Below are positions 1-12,250 of a stretch of DNA of 64,000 nt, piece after piece (position 1 is the first letter of the stretch; the number at the start of each line of letters is the position of its first letter). The translations under genes and the position numbers were made by a program. The DNA is from Asterias rubens (taxonomy: Eukaryota > Echinodermata > Asteroidea > Forcipulatida > Asteriidae): NCBI RefSeq assembly GCF_902459465.1, contig NC_047073.1, positions 7,565,036 to 7,629,035 on the forward strand. The letters run 5' to 3'. A model generated the notes under the pieces. That model was not told the DNA's origin, did no database searches, and saw only the letters and a list, made by a program, of their open reading frames with translations.

Positions 1-1397
1 GACAAATGTAAAGTTTCACCACATACCAAGGAGTTTAGTGCTCATCCTAGTACACTAACCTGGCATGCATTGTAACCAATGCTGTTGGCCCCATGCTTCC
101 CCTCAATTTACCTAGTGGGCTTCTAAAAACTGGGCAAAATACTTGCTCAGGCCTATACGTACATGTTACGCTCATTTATTGCTTCCTTTTCAGATGTGAA
201 TAAATAGTACAACTTTAAGATGTGTAATTTATTTTTGCTGTATGAATGTTACTTCGTTTCACTTTTATGTTTGTGATTGCTACCATTCAATCATATCTTT
301 CGGTCATAATGACAGCATACAATGTTTAAAATCTGGTCTACTAAAACTTCCTCGGGCAAGAGGCATAGTCTGGTGGGCTACTTTTTTATAGCCTGAAAAG
401 TCTATCAAAGCCTATACCATTATGTAGGCCTATATTAAGGTTAGCCCTTTTGCTCAATTAAGTTCGCCTCTTTTTTTCCCATTAGGCCTAAGTGCCAAAT
501 ATCCTGTCTGATAATGCTTTGACATTGCAGTGGTTTTATTTTTTACAAATCAACAGTTGGGTGCACAGATGGCTAGGTACATGTGGCTAGCCTTACTTGT
601 TGTTTACAAGAATACCCTAATTCAGACCCAGTAGTGCAATGAATTTGAGGTACATGTACAGTACAAATGTACCAGCAGCTGCCCTGCTAAATTCTTGCTG
701 GGGACTGGTATTGTACTTTGTCATGTCAAGGCTATGTAGAACTGGGCTAAATACAGCAAAACAAGTGTGGAGTTACATGTACACCTTCAACATTTAAAAT
801 TTTATTACACCGTAGACTAGTAATCATCTCCATTTTACAACCAAACTGTGAACATATCATTAAATTGTTTTGTTTTAAAGGAGGATGTCATTGTCATCAT
901 GATCATACAAATGTAGGTTTGTGGCCCCTAGCCTAAGTTATTATCTGTAGGCCTATCCTTTTATTTTCTTGTAAGCCCCAACCAAGAGTGGCTTTAGCCT
1001 CGTTTAGGATGGACTTGCATTGAAAACATATTTTAAATGGAAAGTTATAAATATTTCTCTGGAGTATACCAAGTGTGAAAAACAGTGCCCCCCTCCCTGA
1101 AGATTGGCAACCACTCCTCTTCTAAATAACCAATCTACCTTTTAAAAATGCTGACCAGAGATTGCCCTTAAATTGTTCAGTGACTGGCTACCAGGACCAG
1201 TAGCTTGGTCATCTCGCTAGTCCAAAGTACATTCCAATGGTTGAGATGTATTGGATTTGGTCCTCATGTGTTTTAACTGGCATTAGGCCAGGCAGTAGAC
1301 CACAGGGGATAATTTGAGAATCTAAGTTCCAAGATGAACTATAAACTACATGGATGATGTCTGATATTAATTTTGTTGTTTACTTTTTCTGTTTCAG
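1..1397. other. Upstream intronic DNA, no exon seen
   Basis: AT-rich non-coding sequence ending in a good splice acceptor (TTTTTCTGTTTCAG) at 1397. Because the following exon opens in the middle of a codon, this stretch is most likely an intron of the gene whose 3' exons follow. I see no exon, RNA gene or clear repeat boundary in it. Confidence 0.5.
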
Positions 1398-4300
1398 GGC
1401 CAAGTATTAGTAAAGTGTGCTCCCAGAGTAGTCCACCATATTATCCAAGTAATGGTAAGTCAGATCGATGAACAATCGTATAAATTCATTTAGAATGGTA
1501 CATGTACTTGTAGATCCAGTTCCGTGCTTAGAACAATATTGAACCCAAGTCTCGACACTCCTGGGGTGATGGGTCTTTTTCTTCAGCTGCGCCGGGCATC
1601 TGGAACTCTCTACCACTTAATCTTAGATCTTGTCTTTGTACCACAAAATGTAAATCGCTTCTCAAAACTTATCTTATGTCAGGTTTTCAAGGACTTATTT
1701 TGTTGCCCTACTGTCTGTTTTTCTTAGCTTAGACTTCTGTTTCCATTTTGATAACTGTACGCAGATTATTGTTTTTTGTTACTCAGTGCCACAAGCCCTT
1801 TTGTGGATTTGTGCGCTTGATGAATTTTCATTATTAATTGCTATTATTCATCCTGTTTTTGTTGCTTCTGCTGGTGGGTGTTTGATAGAGTTAAAATAAA
1901 AATTATACCTATTTATTAGTGTAATATTGATGTTTGTTAGGCAGCTGTACTAAACATGCTATAAAGTTGGATTGAAACAATATAATTAAAAGAAAACTAA
2001 AATTTAAAAAGGTCACAGTACTTATAACACTTGTGTATCATATTGTAAATGAAAGTACACAAATCAATATAGGTTTTACATTACAATTTAAAGAAGAAAT
2101 TATTGATGTAGGCCTACACACTTGTCTTATTGTGAAGCTCTCTGTCAATGTGGGTTACTAAAGGTAAAGTACACTTTTGGTAATTGTGTATCACAAAAAG
2201 CATTTATAAAATAACAAACCTGTGAAAGGATGGGCTCAACTGGTCATCAAAGTTGCCAGAAAATGACAAGAAAAACAAAAACAACCTTGTAGCATAGAAT
2301 TGTATGCTTTCAGATGCCTGAAATACATTGCGTAGTAGGCTTAATGCTTGAATGAAGCCTATCTCAGATTAAAATATTGGGGTGCAAAAGTTTCTCTAAA
2401 AGTACATTACTTCAAAGGGTGTCGTTTCTGACAAATAATTTGTAATATGAACAGCTCCTACAGTATAACCTACAATATAACAAGTTCCCCCTGTCTTTCC
2501 CCTGGCCCAAAACAGGACAAATGTTACTCTGTAACCAGGCAACGCTTGGGGATAACAACAACAGTGTGCAGTGGTGGAGCTTCCGTCCCTCTTTGCCGCA
2601 GATGAGCTGCGTTTTGTTTTACACGTCAAATGCCATGACGACACAGCATCGAACAGAGACATTCCGGGAAGGGAACCTGCCCATGAGTGGTTCCTTACTA
2701 TTCAAGGGTGACATTCTGGATCTGGTGGTAGAGTGTAGCGATGGCAATAATAACATTCAGTCTGCAGGAATTGTCAGAAAGACAGAAGGTAAGAGAGATA
2801 AGAAGCACCCTAACCCCTTCATCCCCCCTCACCCCTCCCCCCCCCCCCAATCACCATAAAAGACATCCTCCCTCTGGTTATGAGTATGACACTATGGTCA
2901 AGTTGTTAGACTGCAGGACTTGCAATCACAAGGTTGTGGCTTCGAATCCCCCAGCTAATGTAAATGCTGATTTCACAATGACTCTGAAAAAATAGAGAAT
3001 AAATATTGTCATCTAGTTAATGAATCACAATTTCTTGATTTGTGTAGTTCATAATCATAGAGGTTAAACCAATGATTGTATGAGAGAGACTGGCTGTTGC
3101 CAACTTGGTGTTTATATCCCTTTGTGGGAGTTTGCCGAGTTCCCTTGATGGGAAGATCATTCAAACGAACGAATGAACCCTTTTCACACTGTATTGCTTA
3201 CCCCTGTGGAATACAACCCTGGGGAGGCCCAAAGAGGTTGTTTTTTTTTCCTTTGGTCATCCTGGTGCACGTTCACACTGCCCCGTCTGGGTCCATACTC
3301 CACAGGGTTCTGGTTGCACAATACCCCAGGGTTTACTGCCTACCCTTCTTCCAGAGCAGGGGTGGCTATTCCAAGGGATGTGCTTATTTGACAGGGTAGA
3401 TCATGGACGAAAGTTATCCTATTGTGAAAGAGCTGGTAGTCTGTTCCCATGGTTGCCCCCTGGGAAGTTAAGTAGTGTGAAAAGGGCACAGAGTTGTTAT
3501 AAGAACAAGAGGGTGCACTGGTGATGCTTCTTGCACAAACGCGATGGGACTGCAAGGAGACATGCGCGCCATTCTGTACGCGCGTTGAATATGAAGTACA
3601 CGTTGGAGTTTGTGTTTATTGGACGCTAGGCGATGCTGTTTTGTCAACTTACAAAATGGCCATACGCGCATGCTGGGCCGCGTATCATGTAGGCGAGTGC
3701 CTCTAGTTTTTATAACTCTATGGAACAGGGCTATAAATGAATACTTTTTTTTCTAGCAAAAAACTGTGTGGAGGTTACTAAAACGGAAACATTTCATCAC
3801 AAACCAATTTGTCGCGTAATCCACACCATAAACAGGATGGAGATAACAGATGGGTTTATGATTACGCAACCACGAAAAATATTGAATTGCATATTGGACA
3901 GCGTACCCTGTAGTGTGGTTATTTAAGATAAGGATTATCCTGGTGGCAGCATTGATGTTCTCCCTGATAGAGTTTCATTTATATTATGCAAGAATTTACC
4001 CAGTAATGTTTCCAGGGCTGTATGCTTCGTTTTTGAAAGGGCAAGGGCACCAAGGCATTTTTTCTTTGGCAAAGGGCACCTATGAGGAAATTGTAAATTT
4101 CTACTTGAGCATTTCAAGGGCACCAAGGCAATGACAAGGGGCAACGGAGGCAATCGCCTCCATTGCCTCCGTGAAGTATCAGGCCTTTGTTTCTGATAAT
4201 TTTGGGTTGAACATTGACAAATTTACTAGAGTGGGACTTGAAATTCAACCTCCGGATCAGTGTGCCGACTTAGTGATTCTGATTTGCACCCGAACAAAGA

Positions 4301-7300
4301 TATTGACAACATAGGGAAACCACCAACTTGAGATAGCTCAGTTGGTAGAGGGCCTGCACATTAGTCCGAGGTTGGAGATTCAGGTCCTGCTTTAGTAAAT
4401 TTGTCTTTGTTCAAAATTATTTAAATTTGTACTGCTAAGAAAAAAATGTTGTGTGTTTAAAGCAAACTAGTGTCCTTCACTATGGTTGGATCCAGCAGGT
4501 TGGGAAAGGGGGGGGGGGGGGGGCAGAGGGATCCCTCAGTTTGATCAGAACTGCAAATCTATCGAAGTGTGGTTTAACTACATGATGTGCGAAACAGTGG
4601 AAAGCTGCCAAGTTTGTCTGCTGCCACCTTGTGTTTAAATAACAGTCTCCTGCACTACAGGAAAATCAATGTTGAGTTCAGGCTTTTTACTATTAAATTG
4701 GAACAGGGTTATTGATTGTGTTGGGGGCTTAAAGGCAGTGGGCACTATTGGTAATTACTCAAAATAATTAGCATAAAACCTTACTAAGTAACTTGGTAAC
4801 GAGTGATGGGGAGAGGTTGATAGTATATAAAACATTGTGAGAATCGGCTCCCGCTGAAGTACATGGAACGCAGTTCTCGAGAAAAAAGTAATTTTTCACA
4901 AATTTGATTTTGAGACTTTAGAATTAGATTTTGAGGTCTTGAAATAAAGCATCTGAAAGCACACAACTTTGTGTGACAAGGGTGTTTTTTCTTTCATTAT
5001 TATCTCGACTACCAATTGAGCTAAAATTTTCACAGGTTTGTTATTTTATGCATGTTTATGCATGCAGGTGAAAAGACGGGTCTGTGACCATTACCAATAG
5101 TCTCCAGTGTCTAGGTCAGTCAGCCTGGAAGATCTGTGTTTTTAACCCACAAGATTGAGCTGTACCCAGAAGCAGGATATTTGGCTGATCTCTAGGAATT
5201 AGAGAGTAGTCAGGCATGAGAATCTTCCGGTTTAAACCGGAATTCCGGTTTTTTTCCTTTCAAAATTGTGGTCTCCGAGTTCGATGTGAATTTGCTATAA
5301 AATTCGGGGGGTAGGTTTTTGGGGGTATACATTTGGATTTCTCTAATCCCTCTTCTCTAGTCAGACAATGTCAGTTTACCTTTGTAATTGTTATTATCGC
5401 GGATCCACACGTACGGCGTTCATGAAAAAAACGGCACCTAAAAACTAAACAATAAATTGCCGTCCAGCAACTGGCCCAGTTTACGGCTTGTGGTCTTCCT
5501 GGCATCGCGCATGCATGCAGCAGCAGCGACAGATGTACATGTATAAACTTGCCTCATTTCTTGCTTCGTTTATAGTGGTACGGTTCATTAATGTTTGCGT
5601 GTAATGCGCTTGCTGCTGCAGCAAAGATAACACGTGTGGAGACTTTTGAAAGTCTACTGAAAAAACAATGCACGTGTTTGTACCATGTGTACTGTGTACT
5701 GTGTACGTGCAGGTTTGTACACGAACCAATGAGCGGCGCGGCACGAATCTGAGATCGCCGGCAGGCCATGGAAAACTGGTACCTGTTATTGCCTCACAAC
5801 CAGCGAATGATATATTGGGAACCAGCGAAGACACTGTACGTCCGGACCCGTGCTTTCTTCATTGGTTCTATTTCTATGTTGGGGTCTAATCTCAACCTCG
5901 TTCCAGTTATACCCTATGCTGAATAACAACCTCTTTCTCAAAAACACATCGCTCTCGCCAGATATATAGGCCTATATATATATTTTAAAATGTGCGTCGC
6001 CGACGGATCGTTAAAATCACAAACATTTAATTGCAAAAGAATTTCATTTACACAACCGAATTTCAAATCAAGAACCTATAAAAATGGTTGTTGGTGAGAA
6101 AAAAGCATTTTCAAGGGCAGAAATACGGGATAAGATCGTCAGAAAAATTAAAATATTATTACTATTATTTATTTTTTTCCTTTCTTTTTCCGGAATTGTT
6201 ACAAAATCGCAGGCGAACCCAAAATTGTTTGAATTGTTTGAGCTTTAAATTCCTTATTTTCCCTTAAACCTATTATTAAAATAACAAAAAGGAAAAATCA
6301 CACAAAAGTAGCTCACTTCTACCTGGAAAAATAGGTGTCAGAAATGCATCAGAGACCACCACAGAGCTTCTAAAATACCCAGAGCTCCCAGGGCCCTTAA
6401 GCGGGCCCTGAACCCCGGCCGTAAGGGACTTCGCGCTGCGCGCTTCGCACACAAAATTGATGGAATATTGACATTTCCGATCAACTGAATTTTTTTCCTG
6501 TTTTTTTATCATCACCCATTCTCATGCCTGAGTAGAACAGTGAGTAGAGATTCATGTCATGGCCACAAGCTTGATCTACAAAAAGACAACAAAAAAAGTA
6601 TCAAAACCCTTTAATTGAGTTACCATTCGTTGTCATTCACTTTCCAGATTCAATGCAAAGGCGCTGCTCCTCCTCATCAGCGGCAGTCGTCGATCGAACC
6701 CTTCCAGTAACATCCAAGATGCTTCCTACAGAGCCGACCCGGTACAAGGGCCTCCATGTCAGCAGTGTAGGGCAGGGGCTTGTGCTGGCCTTCAGCATCG
6801 TCTTTGTTTCCTTCGCTATGTCTGTGCTGGCGTACAAACGCTACAAAAGCTACTTGAGGAGGAGATCTCAGAGGTAGGCCAAGTGATCCTGAGCTTTAAC
6901 TTGGGCATTTTATGACGGTCTAACAAAGGTTTAACAGATTCACTGACCGTCATCTATTGAACATTCCCTTAATTTGGGTTGGCATTTTTGCATAGTATTG
7001 CTGGCCTGGAATTTCAATTCTGAGAAGGCAAGGCAAATTTTCGTATTGCAAAGGGCACTTCCATTGGAAAATCTTAAAGTCTATGAGAAACTTTTAAAGG
7101 GGCCGCCAGTAGTGCTCAAGGCAGTCGCATTAATCCCTCCGAGAAGACACCGCTGTAAACCCACCCGTATACACTGTGCTTAGCATGTGTAATCCAGCCC
7201 TGATACCGATTGCCGCAATGCCCTTCAAAAACCCAATTTTTCACAGCAATGATTGCCGTGCCCTTTTCTCATCATTGCCGCCGTGCCCTTCCTCCCGAAA

Positions 7301-9032
7301 ACAAATTATATTCAATGGTCAAAGTTCGAAAATAAGCCAAAAAGTCCCGATGTCTGTGTAAATTTCACGCAACGAAATAGACCCCAATTTCACGCACGTA
7401 CAGTGTAAGGCACAATAGCAGATTTCAGGCCCGTTAGTCGTTGTTCTTTGCGTGCGACAAAAAAATACTCGAAACATCGAACGCTAGAGGGTGTTTCGGA
7501 ACAAAGCGATAGCATGAGATTAAACGCCCTCTAGTGGTGTAATTACGCGAACCAACACTAAACGCCTTGAGACAAAGACTCGACGTGTCTGTGCATGCTG
7601 GGATAGTTGTTTTCCCCATGCTAGGTACATATGATGTACCATCATGTACAGCATAGTTGTCGCGCACCGCATGCATTTATTCTGTCAACATCGTGTCAAA
7701 ATGGAGCAGTTACGTGGGAATTTTAGCGTCTCTACGAAAAACTACACAACGTGCATGACCAATAGTATAGTAGGATTACGTATGAACAAAAATTATTTAT
7801 TGTGTATTGTAAGTAGTTGTTCTTTATTTTGTTGAATTAGATGAATGCTTTCTTTTTTCATTGGGTAACAGTTAGAAAATGGAAAAATTGGAAGAACTAT
7901 TTTTTACAGGCAACTCAGAGGTTTTTTTTCAAACTGCCGTCGTGCCCTTCGCAACTTTTTATGATTGCCATGATGCCCTTCCAAATTTTTGAAAATTGCC
8001 TTGGTGCCCTAAATTTTTACAAAAAGTCAAGGCAAAACTGCCGTGCCCCTTAAAAGCCGAAGTATCAGGGCTGGTAATCACACCGCACGACCCAATCGTA
8101 TCCACTGTCACATCGCTCAATGCCCACTGTACGACTACTGTGCACAAGTCATCCGCACTCGTACCAATATCCGCATGCATAGGCCACTAGGCCGACAGCC
8201 TTGTCGGGTCTGTAACTTCCGGGTTTAATGTGTTTCATGATAAAAAATTCCAATTACATGTATATTGGGAATAAATGGGGGGGGGGGCTCTCGGATATGC
8301 TAGTATGCAGCACATGAATACGTATATCTTTCGTCAGACCTATTAGACAACACAGGATGTGAAGCAAATGAATTATTCATTTTGACGTCCAATCACGCAC
8401 TTCCCTTATCATGACCTTTGGACCCTATTATGATTGCTGGGCGTCCGGCCTTGGTGGTGGTTTGATGTAAACATGTTTCTGCCACTGACCAATGGGGTCT
8501 CGTCTTTCGCGCTCATTATAGTAATGAGGTCAGTGGCTTCAACACAGACCCTACAAGACTGTCGGCCTAACAACCGACGCATGCGGATACAGGTACACAC
8601 ATTTTACGCACAGTGTATAGGGGTGGGCTTTTACAGCGGCAGTCTTTTTTCGGAGTGAATATTAATCAACTGCCTTGAGCAGAGCTAGTCCACCAAAGGC
8701 CAAGATCAATTACGAGAAAGGCTCCAGGCCTGAAGTTTTTCTCAGATTCAAATATTTTTGTGAGAAATTCCCAGTTTCTCTAAAACCATGTTACTTCAGA
8801 GGGAGTCGATTCTGGCAATGTTTTGTACTAACAACAGCTCTGCGTTGCTCGTTACCAAGTAAGTTTTTGTGTTAATATATTTGTTTAGTTAAGACCAAAC
8901 CGTGTCCATTGCCTTTAAAACAATCAAACAGTTCCAGAAACCAAATGTATACTCATTTCCTATTACAGATTGTTGAGGATAGAGACAGACGAAGAAGTGG
9001 CTGCAATGCATGATTTCCAGAGAATGGTCTGA
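1398..9032 (+). CDS. C-terminal part of an unrecognised single-pass membrane protein (4 exons, 5' end outside window)
   Basis: Four exons join in phase: 1398..1454, 2516..2788, 6648..6873 and 8969..9032 (stop TGA). All internal junctions have AG/GT borders (GTAAGT, GTAAGA and GTAGGC donors) and the phases agree (1, 1, 2). The product is at least ~206 residues. An extracellular part has several Cys and the motif VQWWSFRP, with a C...VQWW spacing that could be an Ig-like fold. It also holds GNLPMSGSLLFKGDILDLVV and a Ser/Thr-rich stalk. A hydrophobic segment around GQGLVLAFSIVFVSFAMSVL is followed by a basic stop-transfer (YKRYKSYLRRRSQR) and a short acidic tail ending DFQRMV. This predicts a type I plasma-membrane or endomembrane protein. 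I do not recognise the family. The 5' exons, including any signal peptide, lie left of the window. The splice model is strong; the function is unknown. Confidence 0.72.
2164..2470. repeat. Degenerate copy of the ~350 bp TIR element (family A)
   Basis: Diverged copy of the element best seen at 10768..11126. Recognisable pieces are the 'ATAACAAACCTGTGAAA' block, the 'GCTTTCAGATGCCTGAAAT' block and the 'TTACTTCAAAGGG' block. It ends about 45 bases before the splice acceptor of the exon at 2516. Confidence 0.6.
2895..2990 (+). repeat. tRNA-derived SINE remnant
   Basis: A tRNA-like promoter is visible: an A-box-like TGGTCAAGTTGTTAGA and a B-box-like GGCTTCGAATCC, with GCAGGACTTGCAATCACAAGG between. 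There is no pairing acceptor stem and no CCA-ready 3' end, so this is a SINE head and not a working tRNA. It lies in the intron between exons 2516..2788 and 6648..6873. Confidence 0.65.
4018..4190. repeat. Dispersed repeat rich in AAGGGCACCAAGGCA motifs
   Basis: Contains AAGGGCACCAAGGCA twice, plus GGAGGCAATCGCCTCC and GAAGTATCAGG. Related sequence appears near 7000..7100, 7925..8070 and, in reverse orientation, 57944..58050. This makes it an interspersed family and not a gene. Confidence 0.55.
4326..4420 (+). repeat. tRNA-derived SINE remnant
   Basis: An A-box-like TAGCTCAGTTGGTAGAGG and a degenerate B-box (GGAGATTCAGGTCC) are followed by a tail TTTGTCTTTGTTCAAA. The same tail occurs at about 18015..18030, so the two are copies of one SINE family. 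Confidence 0.6.
4732..5111. repeat. Family A TIR element, near full length
   Basis: It starts AAAGGCAGTGGGCACTATTG and ends in the inverted CCAATAGTCTCCAGTGTCTA, with the usual interior: TTGGTAACGAGTGATGGGGA, 'CATCTGAAAGCACACAACTT' and 'TTTTCACAGGTTTGTTATTT'. It is a short non-coding DNA transposon in an intron. Confidence 0.75.
5211..6530. mobile_element. ~1.3 kb non-autonomous DNA transposon
   Basis: Bounded by a 13 bp perfect terminal inverted repeat, CAGGCATGAGAAT at the left and ATTCTCATGCCTG at the right. The flanks share AGTAG, so the target duplication is imperfect (AGTAGT against AGTAGA). The interior has a GC-rich AGGGCCCTTAAGCGGGCCCT block similar to the repeats of the hAT element at 15487..17001. 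I see no transposase frame. The TIR suggests the hAT superfamily, but the flanks do not prove it. Confidence 0.6.
7130..8660. repeat. Nested, partly inverted repeats in intron 3
   Basis: A block near 8105..8220 (ATCCGCATGCATAGG..., GGCCGACAGCCTTGTCGGG) returns inverted near 8535..8640 (GACTGTCGGCCTAACAACC, CGACGCATGCGGATAC). A piece at 7146..7190 (CACCGCTGTAAACCCACCC) matches the far end of the same fold-back. The interior has reading frames of only 60-80 codons, none credible. Confidence 0.45.
8735..8920. repeat. Partial family A TIR element
   Basis: Half-copy running from the GAGAAATTCCCAGTTTCTC block through TTACTTCAGAGGGAGTCG to the TGTCCATTGCCTTTA end. It lies 48 bases upstream of the last coding exon (8969). 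Confidence 0.65.
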
Positions 9033-9528
9033 AGGAAGGTACTGAACATCACCACCAGGCAAACAGTATACACCTCATTCTGAAATTGAGTGTCTTTTTA
9101 ATTAGTGTTTTACAAAATCTGTGCTTTGAAGTAGACGTTCGGACGATGTGAAGGACACATGCTGTGTGTTCCAACGACACAAACGATGATTGTAGAGTTG
9201 TAGCTTCTCCGATTTATCCACCAATTGAATGAGCTCTCAATTGATTGGATTCAGTGTCGGATGAGAACAAGCCACTCTTGCGGCAATTACATCAAAGACT
9301 TGTTACATAGCTACGTGCAACATTTCAAATTTGGATGAAGTTCGATGAAAGAGTGAGTAGGAGTTACCGAAGGATATTTTTTGAGAGTGATCTTTCAACT
9401 TGTGTACCTGTCGGCTTGTACCTTAAGAATCTGCCTGTTGAAAGAAACGGAGGATAGGTTGCAGAACTGTTGATGTCTTTAAAGGAAAGCTTTCTTTATC
9501 ACTGATAGTGTGTATTTGTAATGGAACC

Positions 9529-9716
9529 ATATAGGCTGCTTCATACATCCTGCGAGTGCGAATGCAATTCAAATTTTGACGTCACAAATTGGCAAGGAAT
9601 AATTGGCAACAGTTGACTTGTGCTCAACTCTTGTAAAACATTTGCTGCAAAAACAGGGCTGTGACGTCAAAATTTGCTTTGCATTCGCATTCGCAGGATG
9701 TATGAACCAGGCTTAA
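9529..9716. repeat. Fold-back MITE
   Basis: The left end GGCTGCTTCATACATCCTGC and the right end GCAGGATGTATGAACCAGGC are inverted copies, as are GAATGCAATTCAAATTTTGACGTCA and TGACGTCAAAATTTGCTTTGCATTC. A decayed second copy lies at about 10535..10730. Confidence 0.7.
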
Positions 9717-9969
9717 GTCTACTTGACAACACCAGTGTCAGAATTTGATCAACATTGTGCAAAGTCTTTTTGCAATTGGCGTCCAGTTACAACGTAAGGA
9801 TAGAGACCTGGGCCATATCTGATCAGGCGACTCTAGCTATGGTTACAAATACTGCTTAAAGGGGGTCTTTCTAAGAAATAATCAAGCCTCACTGTCGGAG
9901 ACCAGACTATTGATTTCACCACTTGGAACTTCTACATTGATATGAACTTCAATGCGGACAGAAAGTTTT

Positions 9970-10317
9970 TAAAGGGACACGTTGCCTTGGATTGGGCTAG
10001 TTGGTTTAAGAAAAGCGTTTGAGAACCGTTAGTTATAAAATGCATTTGGTTAGAAAGATGTTTTAAAAGTAGAATATGATGATCCACACAAATATGCCCC
10101 AAAATTGCGTGGTTTTCCTTTTACTTTGCAAACTAACACGGTCGGCAACTTTGTAGAGTCAAAAATTTATACGAAAAACCATGCAATTTAGAGACAAATT
10201 ATTTGTGTGGATCATCATTTTAAAACATCTTTCCACCATATGCATTTCATAACAAACGGTTTTCAAAATGCTTTTCTTGGACCAACTCGCCCGATCCAAG
10301 GCAACGTGCCCCTTTAT
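9970..10317. repeat. TIR MITE with GGCACGTTGCCTTGGAT ends
   Basis: Begins AAAGGGACACGTTGCCTTGG and ends CCAAGGCAACGTGCCCCTTT. The inner arms GATGATCCACACAAAT and ATTTGTGTGGATCATCAT also pair, so nearly the whole 348 bp folds back on itself. Confidence 0.75.
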
Positions 10318-10767
10318 AATTTGCTACATTTGAGGAAACTGAATTCTCTTCAAGAAACTGTACAGCATTTCTATCATTTAGATCCAGAGTTTTGTTTTCT
10401 TTCTTTCCTTTTTATCACCTAAGGACAACAACAATCAATTGGACAGATTTGTTGAGAGGAAACAAAAACCCTTTGTGAATGGATGCATTACTTTGAAGTT
10501 CAAGGATACGTTTTGATATAAACTGTTGTTACATACATTAGGTGTGTTCTGAGAAGAGACGGTGTTAAGCCCGTAAAACTTCCTGCGAATGAGATAACAA
10601 TTTTGAAGTCACTACAAATAGTTCGCAACAGTTGGACAGTGCTCATGTCCTGCGAATCATTTGCTGAGCAAACACCCATGTGACATCAAAATTTACTTTG
10701 CATTCACAGAAAGTTTGCTCCGGGCTAGTGATTGATTTTGAGAAATATGCCATTTGCGAGTTACATT

Positions 10768-11126
10768 TTAAAGGCACTGGGCACCTTTTGTCAAAGACCA
10801 GTTTTCTCACTTGGTGTATCTCAACATATGCATAAAATATCAAACATGTGAAAATTTGAACTAAGAGAATAATTGAAGAAAAAATACCCTTGTCCCACTA
10901 GTTGTCTGCTTTCAAATGCTTGAATTTGAGACCTCAGCTGAGGTCTCAAATTAAATTCAAGTATATTTGAGTGAGAAATGACTTCCTTCTCAAAAACTGC
11001 GTTACTTCAGAGGGAGCCGTTTCTCACAATGTTTTATACTGTCGACAGCTCTCCATTGTTTGTTACCAAGTAAGTTTTTACGCTAAAAATGTTTTTGAGC
11101 AATTACCAATAGTGTCCAGCGCCTTT
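10768..11126. repeat. Family A TIR element, full length
   Basis: AAAGGCACTGGGCACCTTTT at the left and TAGTGTCCAGCGCCTTTAA at the right. The interior is typical and contains a perfect internal palindrome GAGACCTCAGCTGAGGTCTC. This is the best reference copy of the family in the window. Confidence 0.8.
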
Positions 11127-11220
11127 AATAATGTGTGGTACAATGACCTGAATCAACACAAGTTGGAGTTGAATCTTTGCATGTTGGTAGTATAGTCTGG
11201 CAAGGTTTGCTGTATCATCA

Positions 11221-11371
11221 TGTGTAAATCTCTTTTGAGCAGTGTTTGTTTTGAGAAGAACCTGTGGTTGACAACTCATCATTTCGAATCAGTACTCTTC
11301 TGATTGAAATGTTGAGTCGTTAACCGTCGGTTCTTCACAGAACCAACACTCTCCAAAAAGAGATTTACACA
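11221..11371. repeat. Fold-back MITE
   Basis: TGTGTAAATCTCTTTT at the left is mirrored by AAAAGAGATTTACACA at the right. The loop region carries CATTTCGAATCAGTACTC and GATTGAAATGTTGAGTCG, a layout shared with the larger fold-back at 40788..41136. Confidence 0.7.
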
Positions 11372-11698
11372 TCGTGCAACCGCAAACTTCACTTGGTGAT
11401 CACAAGTTATTGCTTAAGTTCCTCAGACTAGCAAGACAGTTGCCACGTCACATGATTTAGGGTAAGCTTCTTCTTCTTCCAAGTAATGTGCAGACTTCAT
11501 CGCATGAAGATGGTGCACTTGCACTTTTGTGCATTTTTGTTAAGAGAACGGTGAACACCCATACAACATTAAATGAATGTGTACAGCAAAACGGCACTAG
11601 GGTTTGCTCATTTGGAGGTTGCTATGCCAAAGCTTTCCCGAACCATTTGTAAAGGCAACTGTCTATAATCTGGGGAATTCTTATTTAAACATTAAACT

Positions 11699-11795
11699 AA
11701 TAAAATGACTAAGCAAGTCATTTGTACAAACTAATATGACTAAGCAAGTCATTTGTACAAACTAATATGACTAAGCAAGTCGTTGTACCAGACTT
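11699..11795. repeat. Three tandem 31 bp units
   Basis: The unit GACTAAGCAAGTCATTTGTA with its flanks is repeated three times in a row, the last copy with a one-base loss (AAGTCGTTGTAC). Confidence 0.75.
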
Positions 11796-12250
11796 TTTTC
11801 AAATCAAACTTGCAAATGGCTTATTGAATATTATTGAAATTTATTGATTATAATATGAATGGATTATTTATTAATTGCATGCCGGTTTTTAATCGGATCA
11901 TAATTTGATTATTAATCTTCAGGGAAAATGCTGCGTTGAGGAGCAGGGATGCATCTGCATCCTCCTGTTTCTTGCCTCAACCATTTTTATTATTGTTTTC
12001 GTCGGGTTTTTTTTCTTCCTTTTTTTTCACTTAACAACAACAATTTCAAATATCTTTGTACATATATGTTCAAATTAAAAATTAATGTATAACACGTTTT
12101 GTGGAAACAATTTTTTATATCAAGTCGTATAAATAAGCCATACACTTGTTTGTTCTTTATTGTTATTATTTTTTATTGTTGCAATTTGATTATAATCTTA
12201 GAAGGTCAAGTACAATTAACTGATTTTAAAATAATGTTTTCTTCATAAGA

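Larger units (their letters stand above)
9033..12250. other. 3' UTR / intergenic stretch filled with short transposons
   Basis: Downstream of the stop at 9032 there is no further coding exon. It holds, in order, several fold-back or TIR elements (separate entries), a triple 31 bp repeat and AT-rich sequence. The true polyadenylation site of the upstream gene cannot be fixed by eye. Confidence 0.5.

Noticed and set aside
2895-2990. Possible tRNA gene
   Set aside because: A- and B-box-like words are present, but there is no acceptor stem and the loops do not fold as a tRNA. It matches a SINE head better. The same holds for 4326..4420, 27463..27650 and 61150..61245.
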